35,442 nucleotides of DNA from the NCBI GenBank assembly GCA_964519335.1, contig CAZFIA010000026.1:1-35442 (forward strand). Reading direction: 5' to 3'. The DNA is from JALZVT01 sp964519335. GTDB taxonomy: Bacteria; Pseudomonadota; Gammaproteobacteria; Pseudomonadales; Azotimanducaceae. Under the pieces are notes generated by a model. It was not told where the DNA came from. It was given only the letters and a program-made list of their open reading frames with translations, and made no database searches. This document shows positions 8,856 through 16,375 of the stretch, piece after piece; the first letter of the stretch is position 1; each line of letters starts with the position of its first letter. Made by a program: the position numbers and the translations under genes.

Positions 8856-9350
8856 ATGATCTACACAATCAAAGAAAAATTCTGGAGCTTCGGCGACCAC
8901 TTCACTATCCGCGACGAGGCGGGCAACGAGTGCTTCTACGTCAAAGGCAAAGCGTTCTCTTGGGGAGGCAACCTCACTCTCACATCCATCTCCGGAAAGC
9001 CACTCGCGGACATCTCCCGAAAGAGGTTCTCCTTCCGTACCAAATACGAGATCTACCGCGAGGGAAACCTATTCGCTGAAGTCCGCAAAGAATTCGCCTG
9101 GTTCAAAAGTAAATTCACTCTCGATGTCTCGGGACCAAACGACTACAGCATCCAAGGCTCATTCTGGGATCACGAGTTCACCTTCAACCGCGAAGGCCGC
9201 ACCGTAGCCAAAATCAGCAAATCCAGTTGGGGTTGGAGCGACCAATACGGCATAGACATCAACGACGAGGAAGACCACATCTCCATCCTGGCAACCTGCA
9301 TCATCATCGACCAAGTTCTCGATGATCAAAATAGAACGAATAGTGACTGA
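8856..9350 (+). CDS. LURP-one-related (YxjI/DUF567-like) protein
   Basis: 164 residues with the repeated strand pattern of the LURP-one/Tubby-like beta barrel: an opening YTIKEKFWSFGDHFTIRD, then FYVKGKAFSWGGNLTL, PLADISRKRFSFRTKYEIY and VAKISKSSWGWSDQYGIDI. The YxjI-type bacterial members have about this length. No signal peptide or membrane segment is present; the fold family has been linked to membrane or phospholipid association but has no agreed enzymatic role. No clear ribosome binding site precedes the ATG, and another ATG sits 5 nt upstream out of frame. It stands alone, with 96 bp before it and 137 bp after it. Confidence 0.8.
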   Translation: MIYTIKEKFWSFGDHFTIRDEAGNECFYVKGKAFSWGGNLTLTSISGKPLADISRKRFSFRTKYEIYREGNLFAEVRKEFAWFKSKFTLDVSGPNDYSIQGSFWDHEFTFNREGRTVAKISKSSWGWSDQYGIDINDEEDHISILATCIIIDQVLDDQNRTNSD

Positions 9351-9487
9351 TTTATCCTACCGTGAACCAGGAATTCACGTTCCAAAATCCTCACGATGCT
9401 TCCAGCCTGCCGAAACCACCTCTGAGTTACTTTCTCACCGTCACCAAAAACCACGTTATCCTTCTTATCCTCAAGAGGAAGACCAAG

Positions 9488-10711
9488 ATGCCCGATTCAA
9501 CGACTAACACTGCTCGCGATGGCAGCATCCTGAAAGAGATTCCCACCGTTGACTGGCTGGATCTGAAAAACAACCGTAACAAGTTCATGGAGGATCTTCG
9601 CTACGCGCTTGCAGAATGCGGATTTCTCGTCCTGACCAATGCTCCTGGCCTTGACGACGAGTTCCAGCAGAGAGCTTTCAGCGAAGTAAGAGGCTTTTTC
9701 GATGCACCGGTTGAGGTTAAGAAATCAGCGTCAATCAATGCCAGCCCCTATATTCGGGGATACACATTGCCAACCCCGGCCGAGGCCAGCTCTGGCCAGA
9801 TGATTGAGGGCTTTCAATACGGTTTTGATGAAGAGCCGCTATGCGCACACGACGACGAGTCCTATCCCATCCACGAGCGATTCTTTCGCGGGCCCAACAC
9901 CTGGCCGGAACCAAAGACCTTCCCTGGTTTTCGTTCTGCGCTCGAAGCGCTCAACCAGTCCTATCACCGCCTGACACTGCAACTGGGAGAGTTGATCGTT
10001 GAGTCACTGGGCGAGGATCCCGAGGAGTTTCGCGAATATTTTAATCTCGAAGAGCCCTACCTCTTTGCCAGCCTGAACCACAACTTCAGCATGGAAGCGT
10101 TCACTAAGGACAAGCAGGATCGAATCAGGGAAGAGTATAAGAAGTTCACTAGTCCTGTGACGGGTGCCCACATAGACGGTCCACCTTTTGTGGCGTTGCT
10201 AATTAACGACCGTCCCGGACTGCAGGTTGTGGCAGGTGAAGGTCGATGGGTGAATGCGCCCGTAACCTGTCGGACCGCAGAAGGAGACTACGCTGTACCC
10301 GTCATACCCGGATCGGTAATCGTGAATACCGGTGGATCCCTTATGCATCTGAGCGAGGCACGCTACTCGGCCACCCTTCACCGGGTGAATACCACCATGA
10401 TTCCAGCGGGAGAAACTCGCGTCTCGATGCCCTACTTCTTACTACCAAAGATGGAAGGCGATCTCGTACCCTTCGGCAAGTCGGCGGCATTGAACACTGG
10501 TATAGGCGGTTATAAAGCGGGGCGTAATCGAGGAGCCAATGCTGCGGCGGATCTCATGCGGACGTTCTCAGGCGTAACGCGTCGTTGGTGGGCAAAAGAG
10601 TTCGAACAACTTGAGGACACGCTGCACAAAGAAGAGCAAGCCGAAACTGATGCAGCTTTTAAACTGGCCGCCCAACGAGCCGAACGCTTTAAGGAAGCTA
10701 CCGATAGATAA
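9488..10711 (+). CDS. 2-oxoglutarate/Fe(II) oxygenase, isopenicillin N synthase-like
   Basis: The frame opens at 9362, but the ATG at 9488 has GAGGA 8 nt upstream and gives 407 residues. The N-terminal DIOX_N-like block (IPTVDWLDLKNN, ALAECGFLVLTN) is followed by the double-stranded beta-helix domain. Iron ligands are His228 and Asp230 in GAHIDGPP and His298 in ATLHRVN. Arg311-x-Ser313 matches the co-substrate R-x-S motif. It should be a soluble oxygenase performing hydroxylation, desaturation or ring closure on a small molecule; the substrate is unknown. The acidic C-terminal tail after residue 350 is longer than in plant and fungal relatives. A candidate terminator follows. Confidence 0.9.
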   Translation: MPDSTTNTARDGSILKEIPTVDWLDLKNNRNKFMEDLRYALAECGFLVLTNAPGLDDEFQQRAFSEVRGFFDAPVEVKKSASINASPYIRGYTLPTPAEASSGQMIEGFQYGFDEEPLCAHDDESYPIHERFFRGPNTWPEPKTFPGFRSALEALNQSYHRLTLQLGELIVESLGEDPEEFREYFNLEEPYLFASLNHNFSMEAFTKDKQDRIREEYKKFTSPVTGAHIDGPPFVALLINDRPGLQVVAGEGRWVNAPVTCRTAEGDYAVPVIPGSVIVNTGGSLMHLSEARYSATLHRVNTTMIPAGETRVSMPYFLLPKMEGDLVPFGKSAALNTGIGGYKAGRNRGANAAADLMRTFSGVTRRWWAKEFEQLEDTLHKEEQAETDAAFKLAAQRAERFKEATDR

Positions 10712-10789
10712 CAGGAGCTAACAGTGGCAGCTGGGTGGCCGCTACTCGATTGGGGCTCAATATCATTCATCGCAGCCGAGAAACTTCGA

Positions 10790-10830
10790 TAACTATCAAT
10801 GAGCTATGTCAGATAGTTAGATCTTTTTTT
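10790..10830 (+). terminator. Rho-independent terminator candidate after the oxygenase
   Basis: TAACTATC (10790-10797) and GATAGTTA (10812-10819) form a perfect 8-bp stem with a 14-nt loop, followed after GATC by seven Ts (10824-10830). The stem is AT-rich, so strength is uncertain. It lies 79 bp past the oxygenase stop codon. Confidence 0.55.
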
Positions 10831-10924
10831 ACGATCCTCTGTTCGACAAAGATCGGACCTACAACCAGGCGGCATTGTGTTTCCCTAGAACGAATTTATA
10901 GTGGCGCTGCTTCTGTGCGCTAAA

Positions 10925-10954
10925 TTGACAAGATGGATAGACAAGATGGATAGA
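10925..10954 (+). promoter_or_regulatory. Candidate promoter for the PEP-CTERM gene
   Basis: A consensus -35 element TTGACA at 10925-10930 is followed after 18 bp by GATAGA at 10949-10954, a weak -10. Both elements sit in the 13-bp repeat array. The transcript would start near 10961, leaving a leader of about 136 nt before the ATG at 11097. Confidence 0.4.
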
Positions 10955-10963
10955 CAAGATGGA
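10927..10963 (+). repeat. 13-bp tandem repeat, about 2.8 copies
   Basis: The unit GACAAGATGGATA occurs at 10927-10939 and 10940-10952, with an 11-bp partial copy at 10953-10963, all identical. It lies in the 385-bp non-coding interval 10712-11096, which otherwise holds only the terminator and leader hairpins listed here. It may be an iterated regulator site or a slippage tract. Confidence 0.8.
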
Positions 10964-10966
10964 AAA

Positions 10967-11023
10967 GTGAGGATGTCCCCTCACGGAGTATCGATCCAGC
11001 AGGTTTATTTGGGTTTTTTACCC
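10967..11023 (+). other. Leader hairpins upstream of the PEP-CTERM gene
   Basis: GTGAGG (10967-10972) pairs perfectly with CCTCAC (10979-10984) around a 6-nt loop. A second small hairpin, GGGT with ACCC around five Ts, lies at 11011-11023. No known riboswitch consensus was recognised. With a strong ribosome binding site further down, the leader could affect translation or mRNA stability. Confidence 0.35.
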
Positions 11024-11096
11024 TGGAGGCGGGGCAAAAATGAACCTTTGGCCCGCAACCGCGCTCATACAAAGAATAAATCATAAGGAGGTTTCT

Positions 11097-11786
11097 ATGC
11101 GGTCATTTGCCCAGTTATCTGGCGCGCTCGCTGCAACACTGTTGCTGACTACGGGTGCTCAAGCCGGAATCATTACCACTGAATTCAATACCAGCGATGG
11201 TTTTGTAACCGGCGATACCGGCGATATTACGTTGACCGATGGCGCTGGTTTTGAGGTGACTTTCTCTGGTGGCCAACAACAACAAATGTTCGACGGCCCA
11301 AGCTACAACAATGGCCCAGCGGGGTTCTTGTTCATCAATGATGGCCCAGGGACTGCAGGCTTTGATGGTGGCAATCCGACCACCGGGCCAGCTACCGGTG
11401 ATGGGATCAATGATGACATCGGGAGCATCCTGTTCAATGTTGGCGCGTCTTCGGTGAGCTTTTTCGCCGCCAATCGCGCGAATGGCGCGAGCTCGACGGT
11501 CAATGTGTTCAGTCTGGACGGGAGTCTATTGACCTCTGCTCCTATCCCCAATGGCGCGACAGCAGATAATCTGTTCACCTTCACCGCAGATGTCCTGGGA
11601 GCCGAGATCGGTCGAATCGAAATCGACCTGGCCGGACCGGCTGCCAATCCGCCCTATGTCGTGGCGATTGATAGCTTCTCCGCTACGGCTGCGGTGCCGG
11701 AACCAGGCATGCTGTCGCTGTTTGGTCTGCTCGCTCTAATGGGTTTAGCAGGCCGTCGGCGCTTAATCCAGGCCCAGGCCGCGTAG
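11097..11786 (+). CDS. PEP-CTERM sorting domain surface protein
   Basis: The frame opens at 11040, but AAGGAGG 6 nt before the ATG at 11097 clearly marks the start, giving 229 residues. The N-terminal signal peptide ends near TGAQAG. The middle is rich in Gly, Asn, Thr and Asp with alternating strands and only three charged-basic residues before the tail, typical of a secreted beta protein. The C-terminus has V-P-E-P, a hydrophobic helix and the basic stretch GRRRL, which is the PEP-CTERM signal recognised and cleaved by exosortase (EpsH/XrtA type) during export linked to exopolysaccharide. No exosortase gene is in this window. The function of the mature domain is unknown. Confidence 0.92.
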   Translation: MRSFAQLSGALAATLLLTTGAQAGIITTEFNTSDGFVTGDTGDITLTDGAGFEVTFSGGQQQQMFDGPSYNNGPAGFLFINDGPGTAGFDGGNPTTGPATGDGINDDIGSILFNVGASSVSFFAANRANGASSTVNVFSLDGSLLTSAPIPNGATADNLFTFTADVLGAEIGRIEIDLAGPAANPPYVVAIDSFSATAAVPEPGMLSLFGLLALMGLAGRRRLIQAQAA

Positions 11787-11796
11787 GCGCCACTCT

Positions 11797-11872
11797 ATTC
11801 GCCCATCTCGCTCGGCGTCGAACGGCCGGTTAGACACAACCTGATACTCACGACGCTTCCAGACGGGCGAAT
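11797..11872. repeat. Distant inverted repeat after the PEP-CTERM gene
   Basis: ATTCGCCC (11797-11804) and GGGCGAAT (11865-11872) are perfect 8-bp inverted copies 60 bp apart, in the 213-bp space between the PEP-CTERM gene and csoR. They could close a long stem in the 3' untranslated RNA or be a remnant of a mobile element end; no T-run follows. Confidence 0.3.
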
Positions 11873-11962
11873 GGATGCGTATTGGCACCTGGGATTAAAA
11901 CCCTGAAATGCAGCAGCCGGAGTTGCACCGGTACATGAGGTTGGGTGGGGTTTGTTGGGGAC

Positions 11963-11995
11963 TTTTACATATACCCCATACCCCTATAGAGTATC
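11963..11995 (+). promoter_or_regulatory. csoR promoter with CsoR-type operator
   Basis: TTTTAC (11963-11968), a 16-bp spacer and TATAGA (11985-11990) form a credible promoter. The spacer and -10 contain TATACCCCATACCCCTATAG, with the C-tract flanked by TA-rich steps seen in CsoR/RcnR-family operators. Repressor binding here would block RNA polymerase, so the operon is probably autoregulated. Transcription would start about 3-5 nt before the ATG. Confidence 0.55.
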
Positions 11996-11999
11996 CGCC

Positions 12000-12275
12000 A
12001 TGGAATCCGCAACCAAAACCGCCGCACTGAAACGCCTCGCCCGAATCGAAGGCCAGGTACGGGGGGTTGGGCGCATGGTCGAAGGCGATCGCTACTGCAT
12101 TGACGTGGTGCAGCAGGTCCAGGCGATCAAGGCCGCTCTGGGCGGATTGGAAAACATCATTCTCGATGACCATCTAGGCACCTGCGTAGAAGATGCGCTC
12201 TCCGGGCCGAGCCTTGAGTTACGCCGCGAGAAAGTCGATGAGCTGGTCGCGGTGCTTGGGGGGCGTAAGAGATGA
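12000..12275 (+). CDS. csoR: CsoR-family metal-sensing repressor
   Basis: 91 residues, all helical, with the family core LKRLARIEGQVRGV at residues 10-23. The ligand set is Cys33, His58 and Cys62, with the same 25- and 4-residue spacings as the C-H-C copper(I) site of characterised CsoR proteins. FrmR lacks the third residue and CstR lacks the histidine, so a Cu(I) sensor is favoured. It should form a tetramer that binds the C-tract operator just upstream and releases it when metal binds. The frame is open from 11952, but the ATG at 12000 gives the normal family start. Its stop overlaps the next start (ATGA), so it is the first gene of a metal operon. Confidence 0.88.
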   Translation: MESATKTAALKRLARIEGQVRGVGRMVEGDRYCIDVVQQVQAIKAALGGLENIILDDHLGTCVEDALSGPSLELRREKVDELVAVLGGRKR

Positions 12276-12664
12276 GGAAGCTGGTCTGCCTTGCATTGGT
12301 TAGCACGCTCATTACTAACGTACCTAGCCTCTGTGCCCATACGATGTTTGTTGAATCTCCCGTTGAACCAACAGCCCACACCACTGAACTAGCGTCACAT
12401 GCACCTTGCCATCACGCGAGCCAGTCCAAACTCAGTCGCGACCAAGCACACCATAAGACATCAGACGAACAAGCCGATCATTGTCCTGATGGCTGCAAAG
12501 GCGGTGCAAACTGCAAGAGTTGCAGCACTGCCCCAGCTGCCATAGTGGCCGATGCAGATCTCAGTTTCGATTCCTCGCCAGGCACCTCGCAGGTCGTCGC
12601 AATTCAACCCGCGCTGCGACTCCCATTCATTGTCGATCCACCGCCTCCCAAACGCCGCTCCTGA
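12272..12664 (+). CDS. Exported Cys/His-rich protein (DUF2946/CopL-like), putative metal binder
   Basis: 130 residues starting with a signal peptide (MRKLVCLALVSTLI, cleavage near LCA). The mature part carries CHH near residue 46, HH, HCPDGC and CKSC clusters: about five cysteines and many histidines in roughly 45 residues. This resembles the short periplasmic metal-binding proteins (DUF2946, CopL) found beside copper-resistance genes. The C-terminus is proline-rich with PPPPKRR. It overlaps csoR by 4 bp (ATGA), so translational coupling and CsoR control are likely. The family assignment is by composition and context only, because no conserved fold can be read. Confidence 0.65.
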   Translation: MRKLVCLALVSTLITNVPSLCAHTMFVESPVEPTAHTTELASHAPCHHASQSKLSRDQAHHKTSDEQADHCPDGCKGGANCKSCSTAPAAIVADADLSFDSSPGTSQVVAIQPALRLPFIVDPPPPKRRS

Positions 12665-12706
12665 GCTCAATCTAAATCGCTCAATCTCTTTATAAAGGAG
12701 TTCGCC

Positions 12707-13351
12707 ATGATGCGTTGCTGCATCGGCCTGGCGGCGCTTGGGCTTGTTTTCGCACAGCCCTGCTTCGCCCGACCTGTCTCTTATCCTGGCGGCTGGACGG
12801 TCATTGAAGAAACGGATCGTCAGGTCACGTCGCTATGGGTCCACTACACATTGACACCAAAGTGGTCGCTGGGGTTGCGTTCTGAATGGGATCGACAGCA
12901 AGACTATCTGTTCAGTGGCGCCCAGGTTACCTACCTTGCCAGGCGGTGGTTTGGTGAGAATTACCAGGCCAATGTCTATGGCATTGGCGGTATCGGTTTC
13001 GCCAATGCCGTTGGCGAGGGTGCCAGTCAAAGCAACGCCGCGGGATTTGTTGGCGTGCTTGCCGACTGGGAGACACGGCGTTGGTTTGCATCCTATCGAA
13101 CCCGCTATCTAGAAGCGGGCCGCGTGGGAGACAACATTCTACAAAGCCTGCGGCTGGGTTTTGCGCCCTATGAAGGAGATACCGGTGATCTGCACACCTG
13201 GCTAATGATTGAGCTAGACCACCGGCCCCGCAACGACGACAAACTGGGCATCACACCATTGGTGCGCCTTTTAAAGGGCGCTGCATTACTTGAGCTGGGT
13301 TGGTCGCTCACTGATAACGAACCCCTCCTCAACTTCACCTATAGATTTTGA
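12707..13351 (+). CDS. Putative outer-membrane beta-barrel protein of the metal operon
   Basis: 214 residues with a signal peptide ending at PCFA and GGAG about 6 nt before the ATG. The mature chain alternates polar and hydrophobic residues with many aromatic residues (SLWVHYTL, WSLGLRSEW, QANVYGIGGIGFANA, RWFASYRTRYLE). It ends LLNFTYRF, and a terminal Phe is the usual signal for outer-membrane barrel insertion. I read about eight to ten strands. No named family is recognised. It lies between the Cys/His-rich protein and the MerP-like protein, so it may form the outer-membrane step of metal movement, but a structural role is equally possible. Confidence 0.65.
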   Translation: MMRCCIGLAALGLVFAQPCFARPVSYPGGWTVIEETDRQVTSLWVHYTLTPKWSLGLRSEWDRQQDYLFSGAQVTYLARRWFGENYQANVYGIGGIGFANAVGEGASQSNAAGFVGVLADWETRRWFASYRTRYLEAGRVGDNILQSLRLGFAPYEGDTGDLHTWLMIELDHRPRNDDKLGITPLVRLLKGAALLELGWSLTDNEPLLNFTYRF

Positions 13352-13368
13352 AATCAGGAAACTCTCTG

Positions 13369-13854
13369 ATGATACGATCACTTGTATATTGCATAGTCTT
13401 CGCGACTGGCAACGTTTCCTTCGCCTCCCTCGCAGAGGAACACACCAATCATGAAGTTCGCGCGAACCACGCTCATGCTAGTCATCGCCAATCAAGCTCT
13501 GCACCCCCCGACCTAGACCAACGTGAAGCGTTAGAAACCCCGGTGTACCTTTCACGCACACCAAAGATCGATACCGCTCTCGAGAGCGGTGGCGAGCCCG
13601 TGGTTGTAAAAGTTCTGGGTGTGGTGTGCGAGTTCTGCGCGAAGGCGATGAATCGCACCTTCGGACGTCGAGAAGAGATCGCAGCAGTTCACGTCGACCT
13701 GGATTCCAAGACCCTGAATTTGGTGCTTAAGTGGAAGGGTGCGATGGACGACGCAGAAATTGATCGGTTGGTGGCGCGCTCGGGCTACAAGACCAGATCA
13801 ATTCATAGAGGGTCTGTTGTGCTGGAGGGTCGCCATGCGCCTGATCCTGCGTGA
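13369..13854 (+). CDS. Periplasmic HMA-domain (MerP-like) metal-binding protein
   Basis: The ATG at 13369 has AGGAAA about 8 nt upstream and gives 161 residues; the open frame begins at a TTG 21 nt earlier. A signal peptide (MIRSLVYCIVFATGNVSFA) is followed by a His-rich linker (HTNHEVRANHAHASH). A C-terminal heavy-metal-associated domain spans about residues 78-150. Its metal loop G-V-V-C-E-F-C corresponds to G-M-x-C-x-x-C of MerP, CopZ and ATPase domains, and ARSGYKT is the usual last helix and strand. It should bind soft metal in the periplasm and pass it on. It overlaps the MerT-like gene by 20 bp, mirroring the merT/merP pair in reverse order. Confidence 0.85.
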   Translation: MIRSLVYCIVFATGNVSFASLAEEHTNHEVRANHAHASHRQSSSAPPDLDQREALETPVYLSRTPKIDTALESGGEPVVVKVLGVVCEFCAKAMNRTFGRREEIAAVHVDLDSKTLNLVLKWKGAMDDAEIDRLVARSGYKTRSIHRGSVVLEGRHAPDPA

Positions 13855-14215
13855 AACCGGCGCACCCGCGCTTGCACTTTTTGCGAGTCTATCAACACTG
13901 TTGTGCTGCGCCCTACCGGCCCTGCTGGTTACCCTCGGCGCCGGTGCAGTCATGGCTGGGCTGGCCACCAATGTGCCAGGCTATATCTGGCTAACAGAAC
14001 AGAAAGTGCCTCTGTTTATTATTGCGGGTGTCTTATTGGTGGGCGCCGTGGGAGCACGATGGGTAACACGTAACGCGCCCTGTCCCGCCGATCCACAGCA
14101 AGCCCAGGCGTGCATGCGTATGCGACGAATCGGCGGCTTTGTGTTGTGGATTGCGCTGGGTGCTTATCTGGTCGGCGGGTTCTTCGCGTTTTATGCGGCC
14201 GATCTGTTGTTATAA
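13835..14215 (+). CDS. MerT-like inner-membrane metal transporter
   Basis: 126 residues. The ATG at 13835 has GGAGGG 5 nt upstream, within the end of the HMA gene. Three hydrophobic helices are visible. The first carries the vicinal pair in LLCCALPALLVTLGAG, matching the CC-x-x-P of mercuric transporter MerT, and a loop before the last helix carries CPADPQQAQAC, like the second MerT cysteine pair. In MerT these cysteines receive metal from MerP and carry it inward. Here no merA reductase or MerR is present and the operon starts with CsoR, so copper or another thiophilic metal is as likely as mercury. Direction of transport is not shown by sequence. Confidence 0.82.
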   Translation: MRLILRETGAPALALFASLSTLLCCALPALLVTLGAGAVMAGLATNVPGYIWLTEQKVPLFIIAGVLLVGAVGARWVTRNAPCPADPQQAQACMRMRRIGGFVLWIALGAYLVGGFFAFYAADLLL

Positions 14216-14222
14216 GAATTCA

Positions 14223-14252
14223 TTCTTCTGCCAATAGCGAACCGCGTATAAT
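14223..14252 (+). promoter_or_regulatory. Candidate promoter for the AstE/AspA-family gene
   Basis: A perfect -10 TATAAT at 14247-14252 lies 18 bp after a weak -35 TTCTTC at 14223-14228. The start of transcription would be near 14259, 25 nt before the ATG at 14284. This separates the hydrolase gene from the metal operon. Confidence 0.45.
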
Positions 14253-14283
14253 TAACCTCTTCGGCCATTACTCACAGTACTCA

Positions 14284-15321
14284 ATGCGCTTCCATCTCCA
14301 TTTCCTGATTATCGCGCTGTGTTGTTACCTCAACCCAGCTAATGCCGCACCTTCAGCTTTTGAACTGGCGGGTACCCGGGTTCCCATCGGCGAGCAGCGT
14401 TCTTTTAACGCCGATGTACCCGGAACGGAAATGGTGTTGCCGATCACGATCTTCCATGGGAACAATTCGGGTCCGGTACTCACCCTGTCGGCCGGCACGC
14501 ATGGGGATGAGTTTCCAGCCATTATCGCTCTGCAGCGTTTGCGACTAGAAATTGATCCGGCCACTCTCAATGGCACCCTGGTGCTTGTTCATGCGGCGAA
14601 CTTACCGGCTTTGCATCAGCGCGGTCTTAGCCCACTGCACCCGGTTGACGGCAAGAACCTGAATCGGGAATTCCCGGGTAACGCCAAGGGCTCACCGACC
14701 GAACGTCTTGCTGCCTTTATGACAAAAGAAATCGTGGGCCCAAGCGACTATCTAGCAGACCTGCACTCGGGCAGTGCCGATCAGCGTTTATGGCCTCATA
14801 TATATGCGCCGTTTGTGGGTAATCAGGAACTGGACGCACGTACGTTAGAATGGGCCAAGGCATCTGGGATGCGTCACATTGTTCTATATGGTGATCGGCC
14901 CCGCGATCCTGCTAACTCCGTTAGCTACCCCAACACTGCGATGACGCGCGGAAAACCCGGGCTTACGCTTGAGATCGGCGATCGGGGTCTGGCTAAAGAG
15001 CGCGACGTGGTTGCGTACCTCAAGGCCTTACGCGGCCTGTTGGTCGGCATCAATATGATTGCGGGTCAAAGCCCGAGCAGTAGTGGGCGCCTTATATATC
15101 AAGGGCTGGAAGAAGTAGCCTCCCCCGCCATGGGGTTGTTTGAGTCGTACTGCAAAATCGGTGAGCTGGTGGAAAAGGATGCGTTGCTGGGTATTGTGCA
15201 CGACTACTTTGGTGAGCCGTTAGCTGAGCTGCGTGCGCCCCGTCGCGGTGTGGTGTTGATTCTGCAGAACGCACCAACGGTGAGTAAGGGAACAGGTTTA
15301 ATCACCCTTGGCGTTGAGTAG
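14284..15321 (+). CDS. Exported succinylglutamate desuccinylase/aspartoacylase-family hydrolase
   Basis: The longer frame starts at 14110, but the ATG at 14284 follows a consensus -10 and opens a signal peptide (FLIIALCCYLNPANA), giving 345 residues. The zinc site of the AstE/AspA branch of M14-like carboxypeptidases is visible: H-x-x-E in GTHGDEFPA near residue 76, the substrate-binding block KNLNREFPG near 127, and the third ligand in ADLHSGSADQR near 160. A C-terminal beta domain ends near RAPRRGVVLILQN. The family removes acyl groups from amino acids or related amides. Export is unusual for classical AstE, so periplasmic amide or ester turnover is inferred. Confidence 0.88.
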   Translation: MRFHLHFLIIALCCYLNPANAAPSAFELAGTRVPIGEQRSFNADVPGTEMVLPITIFHGNNSGPVLTLSAGTHGDEFPAIIALQRLRLEIDPATLNGTLVLVHAANLPALHQRGLSPLHPVDGKNLNREFPGNAKGSPTERLAAFMTKEIVGPSDYLADLHSGSADQRLWPHIYAPFVGNQELDARTLEWAKASGMRHIVLYGDRPRDPANSVSYPNTAMTRGKPGLTLEIGDRGLAKERDVVAYLKALRGLLVGINMIAGQSPSSSGRLIYQGLEEVASPAMGLFESYCKIGELVEKDALLGIVHDYFGEPLAELRAPRRGVVLILQNAPTVSKGTGLITLGVE

Positions 15322-15376
15322 CGGACTGCCATGACCAACCCACTTATACTAACCTTTTAAGATCGACGGAAAAATC

Positions 15377-16339
15377 ATGGCAATCCAAGCTTTCGACACA
15401 AAACTACAAGAGCAAGACGGCGTTCTCAATGGGCCGTTTCGTTTTCCTGTGCAGATGCTGGCCGAACAAGAATACGGCGGCCATTTATCGATTCATGATG
15501 ACGATCAAGCTGAAAAACTGGGCTTTAGCGGTGCACCGATAGAAGGCCCCACCCATTTCTCACAATTCGATCCCCTCTTGCACAAGATTTGGGGAGACCG
15601 TTGGTTTGAACAGGGCTGCATAAGCTCACACTTCAAAACCATGGTTGTTGAGGGTGAAGAAGTGCAGGCCTTTGCCGAGATTCCTGAGGCCAACAAAAAC
15701 ATCACTAAAATCTGGGCCACCAAAAAAACCGGCGAACCTGTCTTAGAAGGCACCGCCTCGGTTGGCCCTGATCACCCCGAATCTCGCCTGGACGCGCTCA
15801 TGGCCTCTCGCCCCACACCTAAGCAACTCGTCTTGCTGGAAGGTATCAACATTGGCGACAAGTCATCTGAAGTCGACATCGTCACTATGGCGTTTGATCA
15901 ACATCTGGGTAGTAGCTACCCGTTTACCCTGGCGGGTAAGCTCTCAAAGATCACAGAAAACTGTCGTTGGTATCAAGCCGAGGAAGCCAGTAACTCTCCC
16001 TGGAGCAAAGCCATCATTCCAACCGAAATGGTCAGCCCGCTGGTGGGCTACACGAAGTCAGGCCTTAAAGGCCCGAAGGGTCCTTCGATCGGCTTGTTTG
16101 CAGATCTCGAAGTTAGAATGATTAAAGGACCGCTATTCGTCGGCCAACAGTACGCACTAGAACGCGAAGTTGTCGGATTAGGTGAGAGCAAGCGCACCGA
16201 ATCTATGTGGATCAAAACCTCTATTCGAGACCCTGAAAGTAACGAGCTGCTAGCCACCACCCTTTTGAATTCTGCGACGATGAAGCAGTCTTACGAAAAA
16301 TATGACGAGGAAGCTGCCCGCATAGGCAAAGCGCTATAG
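15377..16339 (+). CDS. Hot-dog-fold protein (MaoC/enoyl-CoA hydratase-like), function unknown
   Basis: 320 residues. The block from about residue 33 (EYGGHLSIHDDDQAEKLGF, then GAPIEGPTHFSQFDPLL) and FKTMVVEGEEVQAFAE resembles the first hot-dog domain of MaoC-type hydratases. In these, a histidine and a small acidic patch precede a G-x-P-[IV] loop. The second half (LFADLEVRMIKGPLFVGQQYALEREVVGLGESKRTESMWIKTSI) looks like the second hot-dog unit. The usual D-x(4)-H catalytic pair is not clearly kept. A likely substrate is an acyl-CoA or similar thioester, with low certainty. A TATACT hexamer at 15345-15350 may be its -10, and GGA lies 7 nt before the ATG. It is convergent with the AraC gene. 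Confidence 0.7.
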   Translation: MAIQAFDTKLQEQDGVLNGPFRFPVQMLAEQEYGGHLSIHDDDQAEKLGFSGAPIEGPTHFSQFDPLLHKIWGDRWFEQGCISSHFKTMVVEGEEVQAFAEIPEANKNITKIWATKKTGEPVLEGTASVGPDHPESRLDALMASRPTPKQLVLLEGINIGDKSSEVDIVTMAFDQHLGSSYPFTLAGKLSKITENCRWYQAEEASNSPWSKAIIPTEMVSPLVGYTKSGLKGPKGPSIGLFADLEVRMIKGPLFVGQQYALEREVVGLGESKRTESMWIKTSIRDPESNELLATTLLNSATMKQSYEKYDEEAARIGKAL

Positions 16340-16375
16340 GGCAGGCTGCTCAACAGATAGCAGGGTTATCAACGC

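Noticed and set aside
10735..11086. Two open frames of about 61 codons between the oxygenase and the PEP-CTERM gene.
   Set aside because: They have no ribosome binding site, no recognisable product, and run through the terminator hairpin and the tandem repeat.
10965..11096. Possible cyclic-di-GMP or other riboswitch in the PEP-CTERM leader.
   Set aside because: The conserved core motifs of GEMM-type and other familiar riboswitches were not found; only simple hairpins are visible.
11941..11960. G-rich stretch before the csoR promoter considered as part of the operator or a G-quadruplex.
   Set aside because: The G tracts are only three or four with uneven loops and there is no symmetry with the C-tract; evidence is too thin.
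13369..14215. Calling the locus a mercury-resistance operon.
   Set aside because: No MerR or MerA is present and the leading regulator has the copper CsoR ligand set.
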